From positions 21,163,197 to 21,227,196 of the forward strand of contig CM034307.1 of assembly GCA_019925795.1 (NCBI GenBank): a DNA stretch of 64,000 nt. The letters are read 5' to 3'. A model generated the notes under the pieces. It saw nothing but the letters and a program-made list of their open reading frames with translations. It was not told the origin of the DNA and made no database searches. Position numbers and translations under genes: made by a program. Each line of letters begins with the position of its first letter. Positions within the stretch are counted from its first letter, which is position 1. Positions 37,541-49,326 of the stretch are shown here, one piece after another. This DNA comes from Dendrobium chrysotoxum. Lineage: Eukaryota > Streptophyta > Magnoliopsida > Asparagales > Orchidaceae.

Positions 37541-39360
37541 ATCCCTACAAAATCATCAAATGTCAGATTTAGGAACCTAAATAGGTTTGGGTTCCTTCTT
37601 ATGAAAAGAAGAATGCAATGCATGTGTGCTGTGCTGTGAAGCATGCAATTTGGGCCTCCACATCCAATATGTACTATGGTGAATATTGCAGGTGTGAGAG
37701 ATATATCCTAACATGAAAAATATCTAACGCCAGGAAAAGGGTTAAGTAATCTACGTGGGTGATAGTGCCTCTTCCTAGGTTTGAATGATGCATGCTTTGA
37801 TGACTTTGAATGAGATTCTTCAAGTGATGGAGGTTTATAAAATTATGCAAATGTAGGAGGTGTTTCATTTTTCTCAAATGCATTAATTTTTACACTTAGA
37901 AATTCATTTTCTTTTTTTAGGCTTGTAATTTCAAATTTCAAATAATACTCATCACTATCTAAATCAGATGCATAATATTCTAATTTCTTAAATGTAGATT
38001 CTAATTCAACATGCAATATTTTTAGTGAATCATGCTTGACAATTAATTCAGAATGCTTTTTGTTTAATTCATTAATTTCATCAAGTAATGAAGGGTGATT
38101 GCTATCAAGTGTAGAATGATCCTTAATCAAAACTTTATGCTCTTTTTGCAAGTTTAAGAATTCCAATTTCAAGCTAGCATGTGTTTTCTTAAGTTTCCTA
38201 TATGATGAATAGATTTTTTCAAAAACTTCAAGTAATTGATTGTAGGTTAGCTCACATACCTCTTCTTGGTCAGACTTACCATAATGTTCATCTGCCATGA
38301 AACACAAGTTTGTAGTCTCCTCTTCAGCTTCAGTCTCAGAGGAGTTAGATGTAGATTCTGCCTAGAAAGCCTTTTGGATCTTCTTTTTATCCTTCCTGAA
38401 CTTAGGTTTCTCCTCACCCTTCTCCTTGCTTGGGTGAGCCTTAAGTGTAGGACAATCAGCCTTTATATGTCCAGGCTTCCTACATTCAAAATAAACTGTA
38501 TTAGAAGAACCTTTAAAATTTTTACTACTCTTGCCTTTGTTCCACTTCTGAAAGTTCTTGTGTTTCTTTCTTAGAAAGCTTTTGAATTACCTAGTGACTA
38601 AGGCAACATCATCACTATCAAACCTGAAAGTATCAGTATCCATATCGTTGGCCATCAGTGCCACAATTTTCTCTTTCTTCTTCTCACCTACATCAAGCTG
38701 TCTTTGGTTTTCCCCTTGCTCGTAAGCAATGAGTGATCCAAGTAAGTTATCAATAGAATAAGCATTCAAATCCTTAGATTCAGTGATCACAGTTATCTTG
38801 GGATCATAGGAAGAAGGAAAACATCTCAAAATCTTATTAACTTTCTCATAATTAGTAAGCTCTCTTTCTAAGGCATGCAGGGAGGTGACAATTTGAGTGA
38901 ACCTAGTGTACATTTCAGATATGGACTCACTAGGTTTCGTGTGAAAGAGTTTTTAGTCATGAAGTAGTATGTTTAACCTAGACTGTTTAACTTCTGATGT
39001 ACCTTTATAGGTAATGCATAATCTATCTCAAATTTCTTTACCAGTTGTGCAGGTAGAGACACACATGTAATCCTAAAATTTTAAAGCACAGAAAAAATAG
39101 TTCAAGCATTTTGCATTCAGTTGTGCTAAAGCACGATCATCAAAGGTCTATTTGGCAAAAGGAAGTTTAGTTTTAATACCATTAACAAGTCTAAAAGGTG
39201 CTTCATAACCATCTTTAACAAGAATCCACATGCGATAATCAATAGATTGTAAAAAAGCGGACATGCGAGTTTTCCAAAAATCAAAAGGTTTGTTATCAAA
39301 TAACGGTGGTAGTGTGATTAAATATCCTTCAGCAGTGTTTCTATTACCAAAGTTAGCCAT
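37541..39360 (-). pseudogene. Sirevirus A gag, broken
   Basis: Starts at ATG 39360 with M-A-N-F-G-N-R-N-T and W-I-L-V-K-D-G-Y-E-A-P-F. The middle part (38913-38587) has M-Y-T-R-F-T-Q-I-V-T-S-L and C-F-P-S-S-Y-D-P-K-I. A zinc knuckle is near 38490-38450; its first Cys is damaged, leaving E-C-R-K-P-G-H-I-K-A-D-C. A 154-codon coiled-coil frame (38307-37843) follows, and a second knuckle-like stretch lies near 37725-37680. Two knuckles with a coiled coil between them is the Sirevirus gag layout. Frameshifts and stops break it into at least five pieces. Confidence 0.85.
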
Positions 39361-39404
39361 GGATCAAATTCAAAAGTTTTTCAAAACTTGATTTTATGAA
39401 TCCC

Positions 39405-39416
39405 ACTCTGATACCA
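39405..39416 (-). other. Primer binding site of Sirevirus A
   Basis: Minus-strand TGGTATCAGAGT, matching the tRNA-iMet primer site at 11 of 12 positions, two bases inside the LTR edge at 39419. Confidence 0.92.
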
Positions 39417-39418
39417 CT

Positions 39419-40700
39419 TGAAAGTTCGTTAGGGATATTAGGCCCTTATGAACAAGCTCGAAGCTAACCAAGAGGGGGGGATGAATTGGTTATTTTAAAA
39501 AATACGTGAGCAAAAATGATTTAAAAAATCTTTTTGAATGTTTTAACATGTTTACAATTTCACGATGATGTATAGATGTTTAATAATAATAAAATAATAA
39601 TCACAATCACATAATCATCAACAGAAAAATAAGTGCAAAAAATAATCAGAAAGAACACACCAGATTTTATAGTGGTTCGGTCAACTTAACCTATGTCCAC
39701 TCCCCGGAGCCTCCCCTCTGGGTATTACACTAACACTAAGTGACTCTACTTCTGCACCCATAGAAAGGTGAAGAAGCCTGTATAAAACCCCTTTCCACCA
39801 ACTCGGTGAGGCAGAGAACCCGAACTCCTTTCGCTTCCTCCTGAAGCAGGCAGAGAACCTGGACTCCTTTCGTTTCCTCCTAAAGCAGGAAGAGAACCTT
39901 GATCTTCTTGTAGATGATCCTTCCACAGAGACACCAAGGACAAGAGATGATGACCGAAGAAGATGACTCAGATCCTTGCTTGGAGCAACCTTTGTGAATC
40001 CCTCACAAACTCCCCCTTACAAGATCTTCTCTCTCTCTCCTTCTCAAGTCTCTCACAGTAAAGGATAGCGATAAAAGATCTTTCTTGTTTCAAGAAAAAG
40101 ATCTTAAATAGAAGGGCTCAAAAATAGCCCTAAATTAAAACTTGTCATCAATGATCATCTAGGATAATCAGGTGATCATCCTGTACAATTAGTACAAAAT
40201 CACTTATATCAGCCTGGACGATCTGGTTCCTTTGGACGATCAGAAGACAAAATTTGTTCCTATCATCTGGGATAATTCTGCATTCGTTTGGGATAATTAG
40301 TGCAAACTAGGAATATCATCCAGAGGATAGCTCGGGTCATCCAGAGCAACTTATGTTGGATGGTCTCAAAAAGACTTGATCATCCCGGACGATATTGATA
40401 TCATCCGGTACGATTAGTTCAAATACGCCAATATCATTCTGCACATTATTTGGGTCGAACAACCAACCCATGTTAGACGATGTCAAAATGATTTGATCAT
40501 CCGGTATGATTTTGATATCATCCTGTATGATTAGTGCAAAATCGGGAATATCATCCAGAGGATTGTTTGAGTCATCCAGGTGAAATACACAGGACAATCA
40601 GAATTTTTAATTGATCATCCAGGAGGATCTTACAATCATCCAGGATGATATGATCGAATCACTCAAACCTTAATTACTTTCCTTAATCACCTGACTAATT
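39419..40700 (-). repeat. 5' LTR of Sirevirus A, truncated
   Basis: Aligns from its TGAAAG edge with the 3' LTR at 29950 and onward, up to the shared ACCTGACTAATTTA (about 30961 in the 3' LTR). About 505 bp of the upstream (U3) end is missing, so the promoter side is gone. CATCC-A-GGATG palindromes lie at about 40150-40660, and repeated CTGAAGCAGGCAGAGAAC units at 39810-39900. Confidence 0.85.
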
Positions 40701-40739
40701 TATAACTAAGGAGGATCTAGACACAAACCTACACGTTAG

Positions 40740-41484
40740 AACTGAAGGTGTAAGGGTACACACTATGACATCTAGAGAGAATTTTGACTGATCTACTATA
40801 AATCAAACTCTTAGAGGTAAACCTTCAGTCTATCATCACCTCGTATGCACACCTTAAACCAAAATGCAAGGATCATCCAGCATGTGTTGATAACATTGGT
40901 TATTCCTAAGGCCGGTAATCGCATTAACCTTACCACTTTACTTTCTATTGTCACATATCTCATAATATCAAACACTGTGATTGATGAAGCTTAGTTGATA
41001 CTCGACTACATCAATAATCTTACAAACATTAGGTTTCCTACCACTAAGAGGAAGAAGAATGTGGATTTAGGACATCTAGTTGCCTACATCCTAGAAAAGA
41101 AGTACAATTTGGTTCATCCTGAAACCCCAAACAATTTACCAATTTATTTTTTGATGCTTCATTCCATTCACTTTTTCATTGAGATCAAGGGGAAGAGGGA
41201 GATGACATTGGAGAAGAAGAAGCACCTGCACCTGGCCCTGGACCTGAGTATCATTTCTATCAAGAAATGGTCTAGCATTTTGACCGACTTGAGTCTCACT
41301 TTGATCAATGATTTGATCATATTAAGGTATGCTTAGACCAACAGGATGCTAGACATCATGAAGATATGGGCTAGGTTCGAGGAAAGTTCAATTCGATCAA
41401 CACTCAAGTAGCTACAATCAATAGCTACTTTACCTTGTTTATACCTCCTTAGCTACCTCCATATTAGAATCCTCTACCTTTTTA
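40740..41484 (+). pseudogene. Sirevirus F extra 3' ORF, C-terminal part, broken
   Basis: From about 40862 the frame reads A-R-I-I-Q-H-V-L, then V-I-P-K-A-G-N-R-I-N-L-T-T-L-L-S-I-V-T-Y, a stop in place of a sense codon at 40993, and an open 113-codon piece (40995-41336) with D-Y-I-N-N-L-T, V-D-L-G-H-L-V-A-Y-I-L and Y-N-L-V-H-P. A decayed tail to TAG at 41482-41484 still shows S-I-N-T-Q-V-A-T-I-N and scattered Pro. These are the same landmarks in the same order as in the ORFs at 60879-61997 and 31702-32832. About the first 160 codons are missing or unrecognisable. Confidence 0.75.
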
Positions 41485-42754
41485 GTTTTTATTTCTATTG
41501 TAATCATTATATGTTTTGCTTTTTTGTTTTTCTTTTAATGGCTTTGGATGTTTGTGATATTGTGTTAGTTTGTGTCTTGAGTTTGTTTATTTTTTTTTTT
41601 AATGATGAATGAGATGATATTTGTTCTTGTGTTAATTATCTTGTATTGTCTTTGAGTTTCTTTTGTTCAAATTTGTAATGCTGATCTAAGAGATAGTTTA
41701 AAATACTTTGCACTTTAACTTAATTTCCTAGTAAAATTTTAATTCTCAACTTTAAATCAAATTGTGATTAGATGTAGATTAGAAGATCATCTTCATGTTC
41801 TTATAGATACTTATTTGTTAATAAAAATTGTTACAAAAGAAATAACATATTTTTGAATTTCTTATTCATTGTGTTGATTTTCTTATTAATTTTAGGTTTT
41901 TGTTTAAATAATTATTGATATCAGAAAGAACAACAATGAAAAGAGGCACAAATTTAGCCCAAATTTGAAAAGATGCACAAAGCGTGCTAGAAGTTTAAAA
42001 GATGCGCAATGTTCGCCATAAATTAAAAGAGGCACAAAATTAGCCCAAACTGAAAAGATTCACAAAGCGTGCCAAAATTTGAAATGATGCGCAATGGTCA
42101 CTAATCGAAAGATTAAGTATCAATCAGTTCTTTCCTCTATCTCTCTAATTTTTACAAAAAACTATACATTCAACAATAATCTCAACTATTAAATTTGAAA
42201 CTGCTTGATCTTTATTTAATCATTTTTGCAGTAATTATGTTATTTGATATATCTAGAATGAACATTGAACTTGGTTGAGTTTTTTTATCTTAATTGTTAT
42301 TTGATTGAAAATCTTAGTCTTTCTTTGTTGCGTTAGGATTTTACGGTTATTTTTGCCAATGATTTTAAATTAACTTTTTCCTCAGCTATCCGATTTGTCC
42401 AATGAAACTTATTTTCTTTTGGGATTTCTCCCTTTTTGCTATTGTCAAAAGGGGGAGTGATAGTGTGATTGTTTATTTGTTCAGGGGGAGTCAGTGTGAC
42501 TTTTTGTTTGTTCAGGGGGAGTCATTGTGTATTTGTTTTTTTATTTGGTATCATGTGTTTTTTGTCTTGTTGGTCTTTGCTCTTGTAATATTTTTTGGCC
42601 TTGTACATCTGATTGCCTTGTGTTTTTCTTGTAAACTTACATTTGTGAGACGAATTTTATTTCCTTTATTTTAATTAAGCATTCATTAAGGGGGAGCTTA
42701 GGAGAAAAAATATCTTTTAATTTTAATTGAAATAATAATAGTTTTGCCATCATC
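41485..42754 (+). other. 3' internal region of Sirevirus F
   Basis: No gene seen; a 90-codon Phe/Val-rich frame at 42402-42674 looks like composition only. Two tandem copies of an about 80-bp unit built from GAGGCACAAA and AAAAGATGCACAAAGCGTGC lie at 41943-42105. Polypurine-like AGGGGGAG tracts stand near 42439, 42481, 42515 and 42689, before the main tract at 42755. Confidence 0.7.
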
Positions 42755-42768
42755 AAAAAGGGGGAGAT
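42755..42768 (+). other. Polypurine tract of Sirevirus F
   Basis: AAAAAGGGGGAGAT lies directly before the LTR start TGTTGC at 42769, identical to the tracts of A and B. Confidence 0.92.
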
Positions 42769-44345
42769 TGTTGCAAATGTTATGTAATTTTTTGATGATT
42801 TCAAAATATTATTGTTCTAATTTTATTATTATTTCTCCTAAAATACTTTATATATATTTCTATTTATTTTTATGTGTACTAATAATTCAGAGAAATCATA
42901 CTCCAGACTGTTGAAGACTTCAAGACATAATAGAATAAGATTTCATGTAATGAAGTCAGTAAATTTTTATTTTCTTGAGTTTGAGTGAGTGTAATTATAA
43001 TTGGGTAACTGTGTCACACACAGGGGGAGAGAGCTAAAATTAAAATTGAAAATTTTTTAACCCTATTTGTACTATATGATGTCAGTTTATATAAATGATT
43101 GATAGTGTATGAAATCCAGTTTGTACCAGATTATCCAGAAAAAATTGAACATTTCATCCAGACGAACTAAAATCATACGTATGACTGATAGTGTATAAAA
43201 TCTAGTTTATTTGCGATAGTCCAGACGAATGTGAACTGTTCATCTAGATGAACTAAAATCATACAAATGACTGAAAGTGTATGAAAAATGTATCATACAA
43301 TATCATCCAGAAAAACTTGAACTATTTATACAGACGATATAAAAATTGTATAAAAAATTTATAATGTATGAAATGAGGTTCGTACCAAATCGTCCCAGGA
43401 TTTTTGAACTATTTGTATAGACGATCCACGATCGTACTATATGATTTGAGGCCGTTTCTCTTATATTTTTTTGTTTTTGGATGGTTTTTCATGTCTTTAC
43501 TATTTAAGGAGTCCAAAAGACTATCACTAAATTCCTTTGCTTTGAAATTTCTCTTGAGTGTGGCTTTTGGGAGTGTGATTGAGAGAGATCTTAATATTAG
43601 AGAGTGAGAGATCAAGTGAAAGGGAATTATGAGGGATTCACAAGGTTTCCCAAAGTAAAGATCTCTTTGTTCTTCTTCTAATTTCTTCACAACTTCTTTA
43701 TTATCACTCAAGTGTAGATCTTCAAGCTCGGATCAAGGTTTTATTCCTTCACTAGGAGGATGAAAAAGATGTTGTGTACTCTGTCTTCACTAGGATGGTG
43801 AAAAAGGATGATAAGGTACTCTGCCTTCACCAGGAGGGTAAAAAAGAATGATGGTTCTCTCTGCCTTCACCAGGAGGGTAAAAAAGGATGACAAGGTTCT
43901 CTGCCTTTACCAGGAGGGTGAAAAAGGATGATGGTTCTCTGCCGCATCAGGTGGGTGGAAGAGGGGTTTTGTAAAGGCTTCTTCACCTTGCTGTGGGGGC
44001 AAAAGGAGAGTCACTTGTGTTTAGTGCAATACCTGGAGAAGGAGTCTCCAAGGATTGGATGTAGGTCTTGTTGGACCGAAACACTATAAAATTTGGTGTT
44101 CTTCTTTTACTTTTAATTTTTTTTGCATTTTTATTTTACTGTTTTAAATCTTATGGTTAAATAATTATTTGTTAAAATTAATTTTAAAAAATTAACTACA
44201 TATTTGTGTAGTAGTAATTCTGGTTTTATAAAGTTAAAAAAAGGTTTCCCAAAATCTAAGAATTTTTTTTAAATAATCAATTCACCCCCCTCTTGGTTAG
44301 CCCTGGGATAGTTCTTTTAGGTCTAACGACCTACACGAACTTTCA
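42769..44345 (+). repeat. 3' LTR of Sirevirus F
   Basis: 1577 bp from TGTTGCAAATG to AACTTTCA. Landmarks: weak palindrome-derived sequence (43080-43440, for example ATCATACGTATGA and TCATCCAGACGAAC), the 43-bp tandem repeats (43738-43950), the block GGACCGAAACACTATAAAA near 44073, and AATTCACCCCCCTCTTGG near 44280. Confidence 0.88.
43738..43950 (+). repeat. Tandem repeat in LTR, about 43-bp unit
   Basis: About five units of the form CTCTGCCTTCACCAGGAGGG followed by TAAAAAAGGATGA and a GG-TT joint. Homologous but differently worded repeats occupy the same LTR position in A, C and E. Confidence 0.9.
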
Positions 44346-47184
44346 GGCTCTAGATGTCAGGCCTATTCTAAAAACTTATCTTAATCAAATGTCCCTACCA
44401 CTCTAATAAAATAAACTGGACTCATGGTTTTGAAGCATTTAGGTGGTTAACTGGCTCTCCAATCCAGGCTGGGATAAGTCCAGATCTTGCATTGCATTAG
44501 TTAGGTTTGGATGATTGATTTTCAGTATCTTATTTGGACTTAAGTTCTGAGTTAAGCTGAAGTTAAAAGACCTTAACCTTCAGGAATTGAATCCTTATTT
44601 TTTAATAAAATTAACAATTCAAACTTAAATATCTTTCAATTCAAATTTAAGCCCAATATATAGGCTAGATTGCGGTGTTTCTAAATTATTTTAGAATCCC
44701 AAAGCACCTCCTACCATTCTTCATTTAGACTCCAGAAATAAGTGCTCATCTCCATCTAATCCCAATTGGATTTTCAATCCTCGCCTCCCTTGATATCAAA
44801 ATTTGAAATATCAAAATAAAATTTCTACCGCTATTTTAATCGAGAGTATTCATAGAAAATTCAATTTCCTATGATGTAATTAACTATGAGGGCTTGCGCT
44901 CGTAGGAGATTTAGAAACCCAGATCAAATTTTCAAAATTAGTTTTTTAAAACCTTAATTAATTATCTTTGAAAAAATTTATGTCAAAATCAACGATCATT
45001 ATCTTCATTTTCAAACAAACAATAATGACTGATATCTTTTTCCCTCAGGATGATATATCAATTATTGTTGTAACTTTGATTATGAAATTAATGATAACTT
45101 ATCTAAACTATCATAGTTAAATACCTGAGTGAATAATCATTTTGACTCTCTGAGGTTATATATAGTTCTTGCTAGAATTTGACTACGATAATTAGAATGA
45201 AATTTTAATCCTATAAATTGAACCAATTAAGGAATGTTATGCTAGTCTCCTAAGATGATATATCATTCATAATGATGCGTTTAATTTTAAAATTAAAATT
45301 TAAGAAATTAAATTGCTCAAAGATAATTAACCTTTTTCAAAATAACACTTTTTAATCAAACAGTGGTGATCAAGACATTCTCTTCTAATAATTTCTCTTT
45401 CACATTTCTCTACCTCATATGATGGTTCATATCATGACATTGAGATTAAGTCATCTCCTTCACTCTAGAAGACAACCCCATCTCAAAATTCATATAGATA
45501 GGTCCTTAAACATTAACAATAAGCTTTCCTCTATTACTGGTGAAAGTTTGAGGGAAAGTAAAATGCGAAAGATTGAGGGTTTAGTAGCCACAAGAGTAGC
45601 TAAAGATCTAACCTCGATATTGATTTGAGGAGAAGTAGACTTGACAAAAACATTAGCAGTTGTGACCCCTCCAGTCTGCAGTAAAGTGAAAGTACATTTA
45701 ACACTCTCAAAACCTGATCCAAATGCAATCTGAGAGCCCTCAAGAGATTGGGTCTGATTGATGTTGAAGTTGAAGATTAAATTTCCTGATATATTCTGAA
45801 ATCAAACTGAAAGTCTGTGTAAGTCACTGAACTTACCAAATCCAAATTGCATAATGAATCAGAAGAATACACATAACTAAATTTATTTACTCTCCGAAGC
45901 AAGTCCTAAATAGTTGACGATGGAAAGTGGCATGGTTTTGGAAGGATGTACCCAATCCAAATAATAACACCAAATTACACAAAGGATCGTAACTACGATA
46001 CACTATCCATCATAAAAAAATTGGTGACACTGGAGTATGAATTTAATTAGTGGATTGATTGATGTTTAATTTTAAAGATTTAAACATTAATATTGAAGCA
46101 TCAATCAGCTTCATCCAAGGATGAAATGAATGAAACAAATAATGTAAGGAGGGTAACTCACTACAAAAGTAAGTACACCACTGATTTAAATTCTAGTCTC
46201 CACTAAAAATAAAAAGTGAACCACTCCCTGTAGGAGTTGCCAAAGAATCTTGTGGATAAAATAAAATGTGAATAATTTATTATTGGTCACTGATTTGGTT
46301 TAATGTTTCTTTAAATAAATCTACATAGCAAGACATTATCTATGTCAAGAGAAGGACCAATGCTATGCTATTGACTTGAGAAGAGAAATGAATTTATTTT
46401 CATAATCAAACTTAGCATAGAGAATATAAAATTCATCCTGAAGGATTAAATTCGTATTTGCCTATCAATCTAAAAGTGAAACTAACTAAGGATTAGATTT
46501 AATCTATGTCCAAAGAATCTCCCATGTATTCAAAAACTAAGATAGGGTTTATTTTAATCTGGGTACTTAGGTTCACGTAAAGGCAAGCCTCTACAGTTAA
46601 TTATAACTCTGAAAAGAAAACTTTTAATTAAAGTGAGGACTAAAGTTACTTTAAATTTAAAAATATCTATTATATTTTATTTAAATATTTAAAATCCTCA
46701 ATCAATCACTTTGAAAATACTCTATTTATTTATTTTAAATTTATAAAATTAGTTTGTAAGATCAGGATAATATCCTCAGAAGGGAGTTTGAGGGATGTAA
46801 ATACACTTGGATTTACTCTCGCTTAGAGTGCAGTACCAGCTAACGACCTTAATGCACATAATAATCACCTTAATGTAATGCAAGAGAAGGTAAGTTCTAT
46901 TCCTAAGGAGGCAATGAATTAGTTAGACACTAAATTAGGTGAGTAAAGATTAATATTTTAATGTTTGAGTTAAATTGCTTCTAGCGAGAAGACTCACTAA
47001 AACTCTATGTTTTATCTTTTTACCTAAACAAAGTTGTCTAAATGCTAATTCTAGATTTTTTTGAGAAAAATTTGACAGCATAATGGCCTTATCCATAATA
47101 GAACTATAGCAGCCCTATCACTTAGATCCCTCATACCTTACCATTTACTTATTTGTTAAGCTAGGGTACATTATAGAAAATAAA

Positions 47185-47255
<71 letters not shown>

Positions 47256-47389
47256 CATTTCAGGGTAAAGGTGTTCATGTATATGGTACAAGTATTATAT
47301 CGTCCTAGGTCTAGTATACATGTTTTTATAGAGTGTGAAACATATATACCAAAAGAAACTTATAAAAGGGACTACCCTCTAATGTAATC
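44346..47389. other. Non-coding interval with simple repeat
   Basis: No gene seen. 46785-46900 resembles 7770-7900 (see there). A long (AC)n tract followed by (AT)n fills 47187-47256. The right edge is the LTR start of Sirevirus C. Confidence 0.6.
47187..47256 (+). repeat. (AC)n(AT)n microsatellite
   Basis: About 28 AC units followed by six or so AT units. Its length is likely to vary between individuals. Confidence 0.97.
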
Positions 47390-49268
47390 TGTTGCAAATC
47401 TGGATTCAAGGATTATAATTTTGATGATAACAAACATTTCTGTTTATGTTTGAGTGCCTAACCTTTTAGGTTCACAAGATTAATTATAATTCAGGCCAGC
47501 TCATGATCGACTCAGTCTGTTTTTATTTCAAGTTCATTTTTTTTCACCTTTCTTGAGTCAGATGTAATATAATGGATCCCTAAGCTAAGTAATCTTGCAC
47601 ACACACACTCGGGGAGATAATTTTAGTGAGTTAGAGTTTCTGTTTTGATTTTATTCATATCATCCTGGATGATAGTGATATCATCAGGATGATCCATTAA
47701 AAATAAAAACCCTAATTAGGGAAACCATGTTAAGTCGATCTGATTAAGCAGATCATCCTGGATGATACTCCCATCGTATAGGATGATATACTCAAATAAA
47801 AAATTCTTAGCCACTAGACTAAGTTAGGCAAGTTTTTAATTTTAGTATTTTAGTCTAATCATCTCAGACAATATGTGTATCATCATAGATGATTCATTAC
47901 AATCATGCCTAAATTAGTCAGGTGATTAAGGAAAGTAATTAATGATTGATTAATTAATCATATCATCATGGATGATCGTAAGATCATCCTGGACGATCAA
48001 TTAGAAATTCTTATCATTCTGTGAACCTCAACTAGACATCCCGAACTATCTATCGGATGTTATTACCATTTTTGAACTAATCGTACAGGATGATAGAGAT
48101 ATCATCTTAGATGATCAAGTCATTTTGAAATCATCCAGCATAGTTATCCTGGATGACCCGAATAGTGGGTCGAACGATATTGGTCATTTTTGAACTAATT
48201 GTACAAGATGATATACATATCATCCTGGATGATATATATATCATTTTGGATGATCAAGTCATTTTATTTTGATTGTATAGGCTTTTCTCCTGGATGTCCA
48301 CAACTGTCTATTGGATGATATTTTCAATTTACACTAATCATCCAGGACGGTCGTAGAATCATCCCGGACGATCTGAACAAACCATGTCTTCTAATCGTCT
48401 AGAGGAACCAGATCATCCAGGCTAGAAGGTGATGATTTACACTGATCATATAGAATGATCAAAGGATCATCTTGGATGATCTTCTACGGTAAGTTGAAAT
48501 TTAGGGTAATTTTTGAGCCCTTCTATTTATTGTGTCTTTCTTTCTACAGTTAAAATCTTTTACCGCTATCCTCACCTGAGAGATTCTTGAGAGGAAGAGA
48601 GAAAGAGCTTGGAGAGAGAGCGAGGATCTTCTGAGGGAGAGTTTGTGAGGTGTTCACAAAGGTTACTCCAAGCAAGGATTCAAGTCTTCGTCTCCAGTTG
48701 TCATCCCTTATCCCTTGGTGTCTCTATGGGTAGGATCATTAGCAAGAAAATTAAGGCTCTCTGCCTGCTTCAGGAGGAAGCAAAAGGAGGTAAGGTTCTC
48801 TGCCTACTTCAGGAGGAAGCAAAAGGAGGTAAGGTTCTCTGTTTACTTCAAGAGGAAGCGAAAGGAGTCTAGGTTCTCTTCCTCACCGGGTTGGTGAAAA
48901 GGATTTTTATAAAGGCTTCTCCGCCTTGCTATATGAAGAAAAGGAGAGTCACTGAGTTTTAGTATAATACCTAGAGGGGAGGCTCCGAGGAGTGGACGTA
49001 GGTCAGGTTGACCAAACCACTATAAAATTTGGTGTGTTCTTTCTGATTATTTTTTGCCCTTTACTTTTCAATTGATGATTGTGTGATTGAAGTTATTATT
49101 TTATTTTGTTAAACATCTCCACGTCATGAAATTGTAATTGTTTTAAAACATCTAAAAAGGTTTTCAAAATCATTTTTGATCATGAATTTTTAAAACTACT
49201 AATTCACCTCCCCTCTTGGTTAGCCTCTAGCTAGTTCATACGGGCTTAACATCCCTAACTAACTTTCA
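47390..49268 (+). repeat. 5' LTR of Sirevirus C
   Basis: 1879 bp from TGTTGCAAATC to AACTTTCA. It holds a dense zone of ATCATCCTGGATGAT-type palindromes (about 47655-48480), then TCTATTTATTG, a short purine-rich leader, three 40-45 bp repeats of CTCTGCCTGCTTCAGGAGG (about 48754-48880), the block TGACCAAACCACTATAAAA (49007 onward) and AATTCACCTCCCCTCTTGG. Confidence 0.9.
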
Positions 49269-49270
49269 AG

Positions 49271-49282
49271 TGGTATCAGAGC
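49271..49282 (+). other. Primer binding site of Sirevirus C
   Basis: TGGTATCAGAGC, a perfect 12-base match to the plant tRNA-iMet primer site, two bases after the LTR end. Confidence 0.95.
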
Positions 49283-49326
49283 GAGATTCATAAAATCAAG
49301 TTTTAAAAAACTTTTGAATTTAATCC

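Larger units (their letters stand above)
29950..40700 (-). mobile_element. Sirevirus A (Ty1/copia, SIRE type), full layout, 5' LTR truncated
   Basis: Read leftwards: truncated 5' LTR, primer site, gag with zinc knuckle, protease, integrase, RT, RNase H, spacer with palindromes, extra 3' ORF, polypurine tract, 3' LTR. Stops and frameshifts are scattered through the coding part, so it is an old insertion. The 5' LTR stops at about 40700, where a fragment of another Sirevirus (F, opposite strand) begins. Confidence 0.88.
40701..44345 (+). mobile_element. Sirevirus F, 3' end only
   Basis: The + strand holds part of the extra 3' ORF, a long 3' internal region with several polypurine-like tracts, a polypurine tract and a complete LTR. 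Gag, pol and the 5' LTR are absent. Its left end meets the truncated 5' LTR of A, so a deletion or recombination joined them. Confidence 0.82.

Noticed and set aside
48609..48897. Open frames over the LTR 40-45 bp repeats (C-F-R-R-K and L-P-A-S-G-G repeats)
   Set aside because: Repeat translation in the LTR leader; frames are not kept between copies.
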